DNA of 64,000 nucleotides from Toxoplasma gondii ME49 (GCF_000006565.2 NC_031473.1:186001-250000); one strand, 5' to 3'. Positions 14,201-27,200 are shown, counted from the first letter of the stretch. Notes: a model not told the origin generated them from the letters alone. Program-made: numbers and translations.

Positions 14201-17200
14201 GTTCACAACCTGTCCTGTCGGTGTCTTTTTTTTCGCGCTAGACTTGGTCGTCTACTCGGCCGCGTCGTCTCCGCCTCCCGGCGCCGCTGTCTCTCCTTCC
14301 ACTCGGCTTCTCTTTGTCGGTGGCAGTGGACCTCCGACGAACTCTCCGCCTTTTTCTCGCCAAAAGGAGAGGAAGCATACATTCCGGAGACTCTCGTCTC
14401 TTTCGCAGCCTGCTTCTCGTCCGCGTTCTTCCTCCTCTCTCTCTTCTCTCGGAGACAGCCAAGCAGAGACGCACGGAGGAGTGCCGCCGCCAGATGATGG
14501 CGCGGCCCTCGCAACTTCCGCCGCGACTTCTTCTGTCTCTTCGTCTGGGTGGATCTTCACGCCCCGGCGCGGAGACAAGAAGAACGGAAAGGCGGAGAGA
14601 AGTCGCGCAGACCTTTTTCATGGCAAGAGAGAAAGAAAGAGGAGCGTCGTCGCCGAGGAGGAGAGCCACGGCGAGGAAGAGGTCCAAGCGCTGAAGGAAG
14701 AGGTCAAGAAGCTGTGGGCTGATCAGGTAATTCCCAAAAGACCAAGACCGGCCTCCAGAACGTTCAGAGAAAGTCGCGAGGTGGAGAGAGTGCGAGACTT
14801 GAGCGACGCTCTGAGCAGAGGTTTGCCGGCTGCCATGCACGGTTGTGGGGGGGGAACAAGTCTCAAAAGCATGCGAGGCCTCAAATCTTTTCAACTGGGC
14901 GCGGACCTCTCTGCTGAGTAATACAGTCTACGATGTGAATCGATTTTACACAAATCAAACGTTCTGCTGTCCGAAAAAACCAAATTTGTGCACAAATGCG
15001 CGCTCTGACCCTGTGGGCCCTTCGTGAAGGTGTGTTTGTAGCCACAGGAAAAATCTCAAAGATAACGCGGATGAATGTAGTCATATCTATATTATTTAGA
15101 TATATATATATAGATATAGATATATAGATATATAGATAGATAGATAGGAAGGTATATGTGTACGTATATATTTATATGCATGTATGAAATCTAGATTGTT
15201 CAACGTCTTGTGGATGACTCGTCAGACTGTGATGGTCGGCGTATATTTGGGTAACGAAACGAGCAGAGTGCAGATGTGGCTACGAATATTTGGAGATACA
15301 ATTGCATGCGGTTTTTTTCCTTCCCCGTATATTCGTCGTTTCAGGGCGATAGCATCAGCATGTTGTACACGGGGACAGGCTCGGTGTTCACATCGCACAT
15401 GAAACAAGGTGGAAAGGCGACTTTCTCAAGCAACTTGGATCACGCATGGAAGGCGCTCGGCAGGTACGTCTTTCTCCTCTTCTCGGCGTTCTTTCTCTTC
15501 TCGCTTTCCCCCTCTGTCTCCTCTCTTCTCTCTTTCTCCCTCTGTCTCCTCTCTTCTCGCTTTCCCCCTCTGTCTCCTCTCTTCTCTCTTTGACTTCTCT
15601 GTTGGTGTGTTCGACCGCGTTTCTTTTTTACGACTTTCGGGGGCTTGTCTGGCCGCCGCGAAGCGTTCTCGGTTTCTGTCGGTTCCTTTTCTCTCTCCTG
15701 ACTTTTCCGTCTGTTTCTCGATCTCTTCTTCCGATCTCGTCGAAGTCCTCTTCGGCGCACCGTTTCCATGGCTCGACTTCACGGGCATGTTAGTGCATGC
15801 TTCTCCACGTTTGCTTTGCATGCGCCAGCAAGCTTGTTCAGACCTGAAAAACGGATTCGTCGAGATCGGAATCCATTCTCCTCCCGTCTCTCCTGTATGC
15901 GTCAGGAACGCATGAATCTGCCCTTTGTACCTCTACGTTCTCTCTACTTTCCCCCTTTGTCTCTCTACTTCTTTCTCCTGTCGCTCTCTGTCTCTCCCCA
16001 TGCCTTCCTACATATATACATATACATATATATACATATATATATACATATATATATATATATGTATGTGTGTGCGCGTTTTTCATCGTGTTGTTTCCTC
16101 GTGCTCCTTTTCTGTTCACGTCACTGTTTGCATGTATGTATATATGTGTATGTATATATGTAAATATGTACGTACAGATAGATGGATCGACTGTTTCGTC
16201 TTTGTTTCAGGTTTTACCAGAATACGTTTGAAGACACGTATCGGCAAGAAGTGATCGATGTTTTTCTCGGTCTCCATCGTTTGAGTACGTCGGTTTCTTC
16301 TTCCGCGTCGAACGGGCAAGCCGTCCGTACGCAGTCGGTTGCCTGGACAGGCTCGCCTTCCAAGTCCGGCTCGCGGCCTCTTCTGGCCGGCTACCGCACG
16401 CTGTCGCATGCAGTCAAGGCCCCTGCGTCTTCCTGTGGAGATCCTGGAAAGCGTCTCCACATGAAGGCGGAGTCAATGTGTGAACTGGCGCCTCCGAAGA
16501 ATCCGCAGCGCCTCGCGGAGACAGAGAAGACTGACCACAAGCCCCGCCTCGGTGTCGCTGCGCCCGGCGGCCTCCACTCGAGCGCGCCTTCTTCTTCTTG
16601 CGTCCCCGCTTCGTTGTCTTCTTTCTTGTCGTGCTCCTCCTCTCTGGGCTCCTCCTCCTCTTTTCCGGGGAACTCAGGAAGCAAAGAAGGAGGCGGAGAC
16701 GCCGAGCGCGAGGTGCAGAGAGACGGCGAGCGTGTCTCCGACTCTCTGGAGGCGAGGGCCGAGGGCCGAGTCGCGAGCGAGGAGCGGCAGGTTCTGAGGC
16801 TTGCCGAGAGACAGCGAGAGGGACAGCGAGGAGACAGGCGCCGGGGAGAAGGAGACAGGAGAGCCGAGCGGGTCGGGGGCGGCGATGTCCCTCTGCGCCT
16901 CTGGGTGGGCACTTGGAACCTCGCAGGAAAGGACCTGCACGAATGGGATGACATCGAGCCTTGGCTGACGCCCGTGAAGGAACAAGCCGACGTGTATGTC
17001 TTCTGCATTCAAGAACTGGTACGAAGCGAGAGAAAAAAGAAAAGAGAGAGAGGAACGAGAGGGGAAGATGAGGCGGGGAGAGAGAGGAGAGCCGAGGCGA
17101 GAAAAGAAGAGAGAAAGGCAAAAAACGGCGAGATAAAAGGAAGGATGGCTGGAGAGAGAGAGAGAAAGCATGCCCACACTAAGAAAGAGGGAGGAAAGAA

Positions 17201-20200
17201 CGAGAGAACCACACTCATCGAAGCGAGAGGGGAAGCGAAACGTGATCAAACAACGGAGAAGCGTTGTGAGAGAAGAGCAAGAACGTCCAGGCGTTCTCAA
17301 CTCGAAGGGAAGAAGCCTTTTTGCATCGCCTCCTTTCTCTCTTTTCCTCAGGTGGAGTTGACAGGTTTCCGCGTCTTGATGAACATGAAGGACAGCGACA
17401 AGGAAGCGCGTCTCGAGCAGAAGGCGTCGGCGGGTGTCAACAACTTGGTGCATCACTTCCCGGAACCGCCTTCGTCGTCTCTGCGTCGAAGACGTTTGCA
17501 GGCGTTCTGTTCTTCTCTCTCGTCTTCTCCGCAAGACCCTGACTTGAGCCATTCGCCGTCGGTGCCGTCTCCAAGTCCCTCGGTGGCCACTGGCTCCGCG
17601 GTCCTGACGGACGCCTTCGCTTCCCACCCCTCCTCTCTGGCGTCGGCTCTGCCTCGGGGATCCAAGAAGAAGGAGGAAGGCGGCAGTGTCTCCTTCTTCG
17701 GGCGCCAGTGGTCCTCTTCGTCTTTCTCTTCAGTGCGCTCGGTGAACTCGCAAGAGGCCGTTCCAGCTTGGTTCTCCTGGGCCTCGCGGCCCGCCGACGA
17801 CGAGCGCGGCCTTGAGGCCCCGGAGGCAACTCGAGGAGACACCACTGGCGAAGCGAGGGAGACCGCCGCGCGCGCGCCTCACTCGACCTGCGCAGCTGAA
17901 TCGAGTCGCGGACGCAGAAAGCCGCTCCCGCCGTTCGTCAAGGTTCGCGCCTGCTCCATGGTGGGCCTCCTGATCATCGTCTACATTCGCACTGAGTTGC
18001 GGCACCTCCTCGCAGGTTCGTTTGCCGGGGACGCGGGCCAGACCGCGCGACTTTGACAAAAAAAGGAAAACTGGATGACTGGATGTGGGGTCTCGCAGCA
18101 GGCGCGCAGAGATGCACTTCGGAGGGGATGCTTCGCCTCTTGCCGTTCAAGCAAATAGCGAAACGTTCAGAAGAAACAGATTTGAATCGTGTGACTCAAA
18201 GAAGAAAAAGAGGCGCTCCGTGCGAAGAGTGGTTCTCGACTGTTCCTATTCAAAAGCCTTTCTTCGTTCAGCAAGTTGCTCCAGTAAAAAAGGCCTTGCG
18301 AGCTTCGCGCTGCACTGCTTTTCTCAAAAAGAGTCCCTTCCGAAGCGTCTTTGCTTCTGCTGCGTCACAAAAAGCTTCTGTCGTTTGCCACTGTATAGAC
18401 GAAGACGGCGGCCGACAGAGAGCCGAGCGCGGTCTGTGGTTGGTGTCTTCGTGCGAAAACTGTGACAGAACGAAAAAGGCGAAACAGTGTCTTCCACCAC
18501 GGCGGTTTTCCAACTGTTTTTCGCTTTTTGACTCAAACACACAAGAGCACCCACAGCACACAAAAGGGACGCGGGTGCCTTCTTCTGTTCTAGCAATGAG
18601 GGTGACCAAAAACTCGAAATCGATGCCAGGGGAGGAGACCTTCTCCTCGCGTAGTGGGGACAGTCTTCTCGTAGACTCGCGTCTCTCGTCACAAAACTGT
18701 GTGCGACCCTCGCGACCGGATTCGCTGGAGACGGACGTCGGAGATCGAAACTTTTTTTCTCAGGCGTCGAAGTCTCCTCGGTGAAAGTGGGCTTGAAAGG
18801 CAACGCCGGAAACAAGGTAAGGCGTTCGGTGTCAGCGAGAGTCAAGTCTTTTTCTCGGAGAAAACTTTTGCCGGTCACCCACCCCGGCAGAGACTTTTCG
18901 AGATGCGTGCACAGTGTCGGAGGGATGTCTCCCTTGCGTTTTCTTTCGCTCGTCTTGATCTTTTTTCCGGAAAGGTTCTTTCCTTCGTCTGTGCATTTCC
19001 CATGCACTGTGAGAGATCCACTTGCGCGGCCGCCCCTCTCTCTCCTTTTTGTCTTTCCTGCTTTTCTTGTCCTCATCACGTCTCTGTCTTCTGCTCGTCT
19101 GTTTCCCGACCCCTCTCGAGTCTTTCCTCACTTCTTTTCGCTCTCCGTCTCTCCTTCGTTACGCGCAGGGCGCCGTCTGCGTCCGTCTCTGCATAGGCGC
19201 TACGTCCTTCTGCTTCGTGAACGTACACTTGGCAAGTGGGCCGAGCAGCGGCCAGGAACGCATGCAGCAAATGACTCAAATTCTTCAGCAGGCGTTTCAG
19301 TCGGGACCCGCCTACACACCGCCCATCCTGGAACATGACTTCGTCCTCGTCGGTGGAGACTTCAACTTCCGCCTCGTCGCCAGTCACCAGCAAGTCGCAG
19401 ACACCCTCGGCTTCCCCAATCCTGTCCCCGTTCTCCTCAAGTCGGCAAAACAAGCTTTGCATGCATGCACAAACTCCTCGTTTCACAAAAGAAAACCTTC
19501 GAAGGGGGGTTTGTGGTGTATGTGTTTGAGTGTTGAAGAAAGTGGTGATTTCGCGTTTTTTTTCTCTCTCTCTTGATTCCAAGCAAGGTGCACACAGAGT
19601 TTTCCCCGGTGCTTTCTCACACTGTCTTGCGTTTTCCGCGTCGTGTGATTTCCAGTTTCCTTTCTCATTTTTCCTGGAAGCTTTGCGTCTTTGTCTGCGT
19701 CCTTCGTGCAGATCGGACCAGTTTTATGTTAGCAAGCGACATGCAGTGCCTCCGTTTTTCCAGTTTCGCGAGGCTCCCATCTCATTCCTGCCAACTTACA
19801 AATACAAGAAAAGTTCTTCGCACTACGACATGAAGAGAACACCGGCTTGGTAAGCGGGAGGGAGTGCACGCATGCATGCAGGCAAAAGACTTGTGTGAAG
19901 CGACAGACCAGTTTCTCCTTTGTTTCTTTCTCTCCAGCTGTTGTTCCCCGGGGACTCCTCCATGCCTGTGTCGACTAAGGAAACACTGGGGGTGCAGACA
20001 TTTTCGTTCTTCTGTGGCGCGCAGGTTCTGTGTCCACGCGTACGCAAATGGATGTCGAAGTCTCGGGATGCATACTTTTTCTCTGTACTTCCCTTTCGGG
20101 GAGGGTGCGTTCTTCTTCAGGTGCGACCGCATCCTGTTTTGTGGGAAGCTCCTTTCTGGAGGGACCCAGTCCTGTTCTTCTCTCGAGTTGAACAGAACGA

Positions 20201-21417
20201 CAGCTGGACTTCGAGCGACGCCGGAGACTGGAGACAGCAACAGGGCGACGAGGCGTGACGAGGCGACGGAGACATCACCTCTGCAGGTCTTATCGTACAC
20301 AGACCACCCTCGGTACTTCGCTTCCGATCACAAACCTGTCTCTCTCGTGTTGAACGCCACAATCTCCATCCCGAACCTGCCGCCCGTCTCCGGCCGCGGG
20401 TCTTCAGACTCTGGAGAGAGTGTGGGGTTTGAGTCCTGCGCCTCCTCGCCGGCTCTGCGCGAGCGCGGGGGAGTGCCGAAAGGAGACAAAAGAGACACCG
20501 ACGACCTCGAAGACTTCTTCCTGGCCATCCGCGAGGAGTCTCCCGGCCCCGCAAGGCCAGAAGACCCCACAGTTTACTTGGAGGACTTTGAGACTGCCGG
20601 AGACAGAGAGCTTGAAAAGAGCGACGCTCTCTTGACGGAAGATGAGGACGAGAAGAAGCGCGAGAGCGACGAGGCCAACGGAGCGCGGAAAGAGTTCTTC
20701 GGTGAGACTGGAGTTGACAGGACAGACGACGAAGATTTACTTCAGTACGACAGAGGAAGATCTGCGAGAACTGCCAAGGAAGAGCGAGAGTGGAACGACT
20801 TTGCTCCGCCGTCGCGCCCCGCCGCGCGAGGCCGCGACACACCGTCTGTCGATCTCCTCGGCGACAGCGGCCCCGAGGTATCTCCTCCTCTGTCTGCGGC
20901 GGTCGAACTCGCGGAAACAAAGCAGTCTCTGTCTCCTGGAAGAGACTTCGACTTGCTGGAAATGTCTCCGGGCTTCAAGACTGTAAGGCCGCCTTTCGGC
21001 GAGCAGGGACGCGCGGCCGGCCAGCCGCCTCTCGCAGGTGTCGCCGCCTTGGGCCCGCCGTTGGGCTCCAAAGGAGACAGTCGCGGGCCCCAGGCGGGCC
21101 GCGCGGATCCGGGGAGAGGGTCTGGGCTCCTGGCCGTCGACCTTGGCGACGCAGGCACCGGCGCGGGAGAGGCGGCGAGACGCGGCGGAAGGCGAGAAGA
21201 CCGTTCGAGAGACGCGCAAGGCCGTGGCGGCTTGCCGGTCGTTGGCGAGGAAAGGAGCGACCAGCCTGGTGGCCAGAAGAACAATTCACTGTGGACATTT
21301 TTGGAGTTCGACGAACTGAAGGATCCCCGAGAATCCCAGACAAAGACCGGGTGTGTGGCGCCGGGGCGGGGACAAGAGAAGAAGCCCCAAGATCCCTTCG
21401 ATGACCTCCTCTCCTAG
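8227..21417 (+). CDS. Synaptojanin-like protein: Sac1 phosphatase domain plus inositol polyphosphate 5-phosphatase domain
   Basis: Twelve exons join in phase: 8227-11440, 11705-12003, 12497-13194, 13456-13535, 14242 (or 14131)-14726, 15345-15463, 16211-17018, 17352-18015, 18764-18816, 19169-19440, 19712-19849, 20121-21417. They give about 2,708 aa (2,745 with the longer exon 5). The Sac part has the motif FYYSYDVELTRSLQ, then SRRSRKR-type sequence ending GTRYNARGIDDQGNVANFVE, the catalytic RTNCLDCLDRTN (nucleophile Cys about residue 1392, Arg 1398), and WADQGDSISMLYTGTG. RQEVIDVFLG follows, as in synaptojanins. The 5-phosphatase part shows VGTWNLAGK, FCIQEL, KGNAGNKGAV, NVHLASG, GGDFNFRL, PTYKYK, RTPAWCDRIL and SDHKPVSL, so every hallmark is present. 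Family knowledge: removes phosphates from PI 4-phosphate, PI(4,5)P2 and related lipids during endocytic trafficking. It is much longer than animal or yeast relatives because of a Ser-rich N terminus, a large insertion inside the Sac domain and a 400-residue acidic tail. Exon 5 start and the GTCGGC donor after exon 10 are the weakest points. Confidence 0.9.
8281..8400 (+). repeat. Pyrimidine (CTT/TCT) tract coding for serine near the N terminus of the synaptojanin-like protein
   Basis: Successive TCTTCTTCT-type repeats encode a Ser/Leu run of about 35 residues just after the start codon. The coding strand is almost pure pyrimidine and the other strand pure purine, the composition that can form triplex DNA. 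Unit count is likely to vary between strains. Confidence 0.85.
8659..8808 (+). repeat. Second Ser-coding repeat: runs of TCTTCC plus an 18-24 bp unit repeated three times
   Basis: A long run of Ser codons ends in a higher-order unit: the block TCCTCCTCTTCTGTCTCTTC (Ser with one Val) recurs at about 8728, 8755 and 8782. This is a coding minisatellite inside exon 1, just before the Sac domain begins at about 8815. Confidence 0.85.
15085..15185. repeat. TA/GATA microsatellite in an intron of the synaptojanin-like gene
   Basis: The sequence is built from ATATAG/GATA units over about 100 bp in the intron between exons 5 and 6. A similar TA/CATA tract lies at about 16010-16070 in the following intron. 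Confidence 0.85.
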
Positions 21418-24235
21418 GGGGCTTGCCTCTGTCACTCCTCTGATAAATTCATGTTCCTTTTTCTCTCTCCCATTCTTCGTCGGTCGACACGGGGGGCTCA
21501 TACACCCCACACAGAGAGACACACTGGGGATCCTCGGTTCGAGGGTCCTCTCCACCCTTCACCCTTTAGGTCTCTTCCGCGATTCTCCTCTCTGGAGTCG
21601 CAGTTTTCCCCGATCGCACTCTGCCACCAAGAACAGGTACACACGCGCGTTTGTCCGTTGAACAAAGTGGAGTGGCGGCTTCGGGACAGCCGCTTTCGCC
21701 TGGAGATTGCGTTTCACTGGTCAGAAAAAAAGAGCCGAGGTTCTCTGTGTCTCCCTGCCCCTCTGGGCATCTGGCAGACGCACGAGAGAATGTGAGAACA
21801 GCGCGGATGGCTTGAAAGACTCTGACTGGTTCCTTCCTGAGCAGTCCTGAGTCTTTTTTCACTTTCGTAGCCCTCGAGTCGGACTTCGGTACTGCGGGGG
21901 AGAACTCGCGATTTGACGGTCGTACTCCAAAGCTTTTCATTTCGCCGACGATTCTTGACTTCCTGACAGTGTGGAGAGACTCGAAAATCGCCTCCGGGAT
22001 GATTCTCCCTCGGCGCGACACAAACTCAGGTTTCTGCGTTCCTTTTGTGGGATATGTTCATGTGATCTCACGTCCTTGAAGGGACCGCGCGAAAGAAAGT
22101 GACAGTTTCTCTCAGAGACGCTTCTGCCAACTTGTCGAGAGAAGGAAACGCGCGAAAAAAAGCTCTCGTCAAACGCGGTGTCAAAAGCACTTTCCTTCCA
22201 CGCGAAACAGTCTCCAACAGACGCAGGAACCGCTGGGGTCTTCGACGTCGGCGTTTCGCGAATTCGGAAGTCGCCGCGATGGAAGCAGGGAACTAGAGAC
22301 TCTGCACGGAAAAATCTCTTCTTCATCACCTGCTTTCATATACATATTTATATATATATATATATATAAATATATAAATATATATATGAATATAAATACG
22401 TCCATATAGAGATATAGCTATATACGCCTGCTGCGTTCTCCATACACAGGAGAAGTTTTCCCTCGGCTTCGAGTGTTCGTTTGTGTCCGTGTTTATCGCA
22501 TGCGATTGAACATACGCAGAAAAAGGCTTTTCCAGTTTTCTGTTCGGATCTCTTATTTACTCTCCTCACAGTCTATTCAAGCATTTGTCAGATGCGTTGA
22601 GAAAAACAAGCATCCGACTCTCGGGGCGTTTTTGAAGTTTCACAGTCTCTCCGGACAGACTCTCACGGGAACCGACCCAAACCCCTGACGACAGATCTGG
22701 TGTATGTTCAAACACAAAAGCGTGGCCGGTTCCTGTATCATAAATATATATATATATAAACATTTATGAATATAAATATATATATATATATAAACATTTA
22801 TGAATATAAATATATATATATATATATATGTATAAACTTTTTGTGAATGTGTTTGCATCACTGGGGAGTGAGTTGTCTCGGGACGTAGAACCTGCCCGAG
22901 CAGCGCAAGTGTCAGCCAAAAAACGAATACAGCAAATGGAGATATGCGTCCGTACCTCAATATGAAAGTTAAACCGATACAGAAAGAAGTGAGGAGCCCG
23001 TGGTTTTTTTGTGCTGGCTTTTTTGAGAGGAGTAGTAGGCAGCTGGAGCGTCTCTGAAAGCTTTAGAAGAGTGAAGAGATTCAGGAAACTCCGCAAGAGT
23101 CGAGAAGAAACATCTGCAGCTCTTAGAACTTCCAGTTTCGTTGATTCTGTCCCGCAGACCGTGCACAGTCGACTTCGTCTTGTCAAAAAGGCGCGCCGCT
23201 GCGACGAGATGTCCGTACGCGCTGCATGCGCTTGCGGCGCATTGCGGTCCTCGTCTGTCTTCTCGGTGCCCCCCTTCCCTTTCGCGAAGTCTGGTCTCTC
23301 AGCGAAGCAAAGTGGAGAGCTGTGTCGCGTCTCCACTTGTCTTGCAAGTTGTCCAATTCGTTCGGCGCTTCGGAGTCCGATTCAAACGCGTCTTGATGCG
23401 TCTCTGGCTTTTTCGTCGCACGACCAGAGGCAATCTCGCGTCCGCCACTCCTGTCGATGCACCTGCATCTGTGCCTCCTCCTCCCTCCTCACCAGTCCAC
23501 TGTGTTGCGCGAAAACGAGGCTTTTCTTCCTCGAAGAAGAAGCCAACACACATCTTCATTTCACTTTTTACTTGGAGCGAGAGAAACGCATCCCGCGTTT
23601 TCATGGCCCTTTCGCTCTTGTGGAATCTCCACCCCAGGGGTGTGGGCAGCACTGCCAAGTCGATGTCTTGTCAAGACCGAGGTGGACTCGTCTTGAAACC
23701 ACACATGGCCTTCTCGGAGTTCTCGCCTTTTCGCCTTTTGGCTTCGACGGGCAGCTCTTCCTCTCACGAAAAAACAGTCTTCTGCAGTCTCTTTCAAACG
23801 CGGGGCTTCTGCTTTCCTTCGCCTCTCTCGTGGACAGAGAACTCGCTGCAGGCGCGGCCTCGTCGCGAACGTCTCGCCGTACCACAGGGACAGAGAGAAA
23901 CACTGATGGATAGAGACTTGCCTCGGTCTGTACACCGTGGAAAGGGCAACCATTTGAACGAAAATCCACATGCAGCTTTGCGTCGTTGTTCGGCGACTGC
24001 GGAAATCCGTTCTGGAACTCTAAAGGGTGGATAGCTTTTCTGCTGCACGGAAAAAGAGGAACGGGAGACACCACGTTTAGCGTGTGTCTGACGCAAATTC
24101 AGAGAGAGGCCTTAAGAAGATGAGAAAGGAGGGATTTGGCGCGCCACAAGAGCTTCTTCTCTCCAGGTTCTTCTTCCTTTCTGTCAAAGGAATTCTCCCC
24201 ATCTTCCCTTTCTCACTCGCCCCCCATCGTGCCTA
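21418..24235. other. Intergenic spacer: 3' UTR, TA tracts and upstream region of the next gene
   Basis: No gene is supported here. TA tracts lie at about 22338-22410 and 22741-22830; the second contains a 40-bp unit (TA run plus AACATTTATGAATATAAATA) present twice in tandem. Two overlapping frames at 23011-23913 and 23141-24034 are open for about 300 codons each, but they have Ser/Arg/Cys-rich composition, no motif and compete with each other. I take this as leader/promoter sequence of the gene starting at 24236. Confidence 0.55.
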
Positions 24236-27200
24236 ATGTATTGCCAACGCGGCAACCTCTCTGTGTTACTCAGAGAAGGAACCCAACAGGACGACCTGCT
24301 TCCCTCTTCTTCCTCCTTTTTTTCTTCGTCCTCTTCTTCCTCGTCCTCTTCTTCCTCGTCCTCTTCTTCCTCGTCCTCTTCTTCCTTGTCCTCTTCTTCC
24401 TTGTCCTCTTCTTCCTTGTCCTCTTCTTCCTCGTTCTCTTCTTCCTCGTTCTCTTCCTTCTCTTCTTCTGTCTCCTCTGGGTTTCCTTCACCCCTCTCTG
24501 TGCTGCTCTCTGGCGCCGGCATGAGGCAGCGGGAGACTCTCTTGAGAGAAGAACAAAGGAGCGAATCGGAGAAAATCGAGGAGGGGATCGCGTATGAGCG
24601 CTTGAGAGTTCTGTGTGAAAAGCTGGCATTGCTCTCGACTTCCTTTCCACGGACATCAGGACGCACTGCGTCTCTCCAACAGCCTCGCGAAGAGGACCTT
24701 TCACAGCCGCAGGCGTCGACCTTCCTCGCCTTCGAGGAATCAGCTGGAGGTCGCCGCCAAGGCAAAGCTTTTCTCGAAAAGGAACGACCGGGGAGACCGC
24801 GAGAAAGCAACTCTGTTTCCCAGGGAGATGGAGCCGTGGAAGATGCAGCGAAAGAAGGGAGAAGAATCGAAATCGTCAACTGTGCATTTTCACTGCATGC
24901 ACTGGAGGCCTGGGTTCCCCAGCCGTCCCCCTGCTGTGCCGCCGCCGCGGCTGTAGGCGCCTGGAACGCGGTGCAGCAACTTGTCTTTTCTAGAGAACGA
25001 AGCGTACACGGAGAGAGGAGGCAGACAAATAGAAAGATCGAGGAAGCAGGGCCAGGAGGGTGGGCGGAAAGCGAGAGGCAGGCGCGGAAAGAAGAGAAGA
25101 ATGGAGGCAGAAAAGAAGAGGTTCATCAGACTGGAAAGGAAGGCGCGACGGGCGAGAGAAGCGGCGACGAGGATGCGGAGAAGACAGAAGCAGTCGAAGT
25201 GGAGAGCGGAGAGAGAGATGGAAATCGAGAGGACAAATCGGGAGAAGGAAATGGCCGACAAGTGACTCAGCAAGAAAAGGAAAACTTCTCTCGCGAGAAC
25301 ACCGGGAACGACCAAGCAGGCACGACAGAAGAGAAAAGAGACAATGAAGAGGCAGCTGAGTCTTCCATAGAGGCACTTCCTTCTGTTTCTTCTCGTTCTG
25401 CAGAAAGCGTGGAGACAGGACTGAAATCTCTTCTCAGCGACGCGAGTGGCGCCAGACGAGCGATGCGTTTTCGCCTCCTGTCTTTGATTTCGTCTGCTTC
25501 GGAGATGAAGGACAGAAGAAAGAGAGAGCAAGCTCGCGAGGAATTAATTCAACTCGAGGAAGAGGTCCTGGGGAAGCTGTTCGCCGCTGAAATGGAAGCG
25601 AAGAATGAAGAAGGTCGAACGCGACAAGACCAACAGCAGAAAACACAGAGCGAAGAGAAGGAAGTCGAGAGAAGAACAGAGGAAGATAGGGTAAATCCCA
25701 AGCGGCAGAAGGAAGGCGAAGAGGAGGAAGGGAAGACGAGAGAGAAAAAGAGAGAAAGTGGATGCCGCCGAGGAAGCACGAGCGAAGACACACAAGTGAA
25801 ACCCACAGGGGAAGAAAAGAGCAACACTGGAGAGACGGATGGGCACGAAGAAGGAAAGAAACACTGGCAAGAGAAAGAAGAGAGCGAAGAAGACAACGAT
25901 GAGGGCAGTGACGAAGAAAGAAAGAATCCGAAGGGAAGCGAAACTGGAAGACAGCAGACTCTAGAGTGTCTTACAGTCGACGCCACGGATCGAGACACCA
26001 AAAGAAAACGAAACAAGGCTCTTCTCGTACGTCTTCTTCGTGGTAGTTTAGCGAGCTACTTTCCTTCCTCGATAGATGACAAGGACTCTGACAACCTGTC
26101 TCAGCAGCTCTGGTGTCGCGATGAAAAGGTGCAGACGGACACCCGAACCGGAGCAGACGCAATCTTTGAGCGAGAAACGCCCACCAACGAAAGCGTCGAG
26201 ATAAAGAGAGAGTGGAAGACTTCCGCAGAGATATTGGCTTGTTCCACCGCGTGCAGCAGGCTGCTCGGGGCGGTACGTACTCGACTGGACCTTCCAGAGG
26301 AAAAGAAATCAGAAGAAAGAGGAGACACAGCGGGGAGAGAAGAAGAGACAGGCGAGAGAGAAGAAGACGACAGAGAGGACAGACGCGATGGAACCAACAC
26401 AGAAAGCGTAGGCAGAACAAAGCGAAAAGAAGAAGCAGAGAGAAGAAGTAGAGGAGACAAAGGAGAGAGGAGAAACGAAGAAGAAGGAGAGCAAGAAGGA
26501 GAAGACACGAGAGAGAGAGAACGGCAGAATGGAGAGCACAGAGAAGGGGAGGAGGAAGGGAGAGACTCTTGCGTCAGAGAGAAGAGAGTCGCCGAGAAGA
26601 AGGAAATGGAATCGACACGCAATGTAGAATCTGAGGGGAGCGACAAAAAACATGAAGAAGAGAAGCGCTCGATTTTCCATCGACAGGAGCTCCCAAAACG
26701 ATCGTCGCAGTCGCAGTCGGCAGTGTCTTCACCCCACAAAAGTGTCTCTTCTGGTCTGCCCTGGAACGAATCGTGGAGCGTTCGGCGTCGACTGGCCTTT
26801 TCCCTGTGGCATTTGTCTGCCTCTGAGACCTCTCAACGTGAAACGAAGAACGCAGAAGAACTTGTCGCTTTCTCGGCTCCTCGGCAGGCCATGTTGACTC
26901 GAGAAGCAGAACGCGAGCGAGAGCTTCAAGCGCCACCAAACACTCGAGGAGGACTGGAGGGCACTCCACCCTTTTCTTCTGCTTCTTCTCGTCCGCTCGC
27001 CTCCTCAGCGCCCTCGGTTAGCTGGACGCCCCCCGACGCTGGTTCGTCTCTTTCCAGGGTCGTTCCTTGCTCTCCCTCATCTTCTGGATCTCCTCCTCTG
27101 TCCATTCTTTGCATGCAACTTCCGAACAGTTCGAGGATACACCTTCCTCTCAGTCGGCTCTCACCCCAAGGAGGCGCGTCTGAAGAGCCGGCGGGGACGC

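Noticed and set aside
23011..24034. Two overlapping plus-strand frames of about 300 codons
   Set aside because: They occupy different phases of the same DNA, are Ser/Arg/Cys-rich, lack motifs and sit where the leader of the next gene is expected.
24184..24879. Minus-strand Glu-rich frame
   Set aside because: Complement of the poly-Ser microsatellite inside the 1,774-codon frame.
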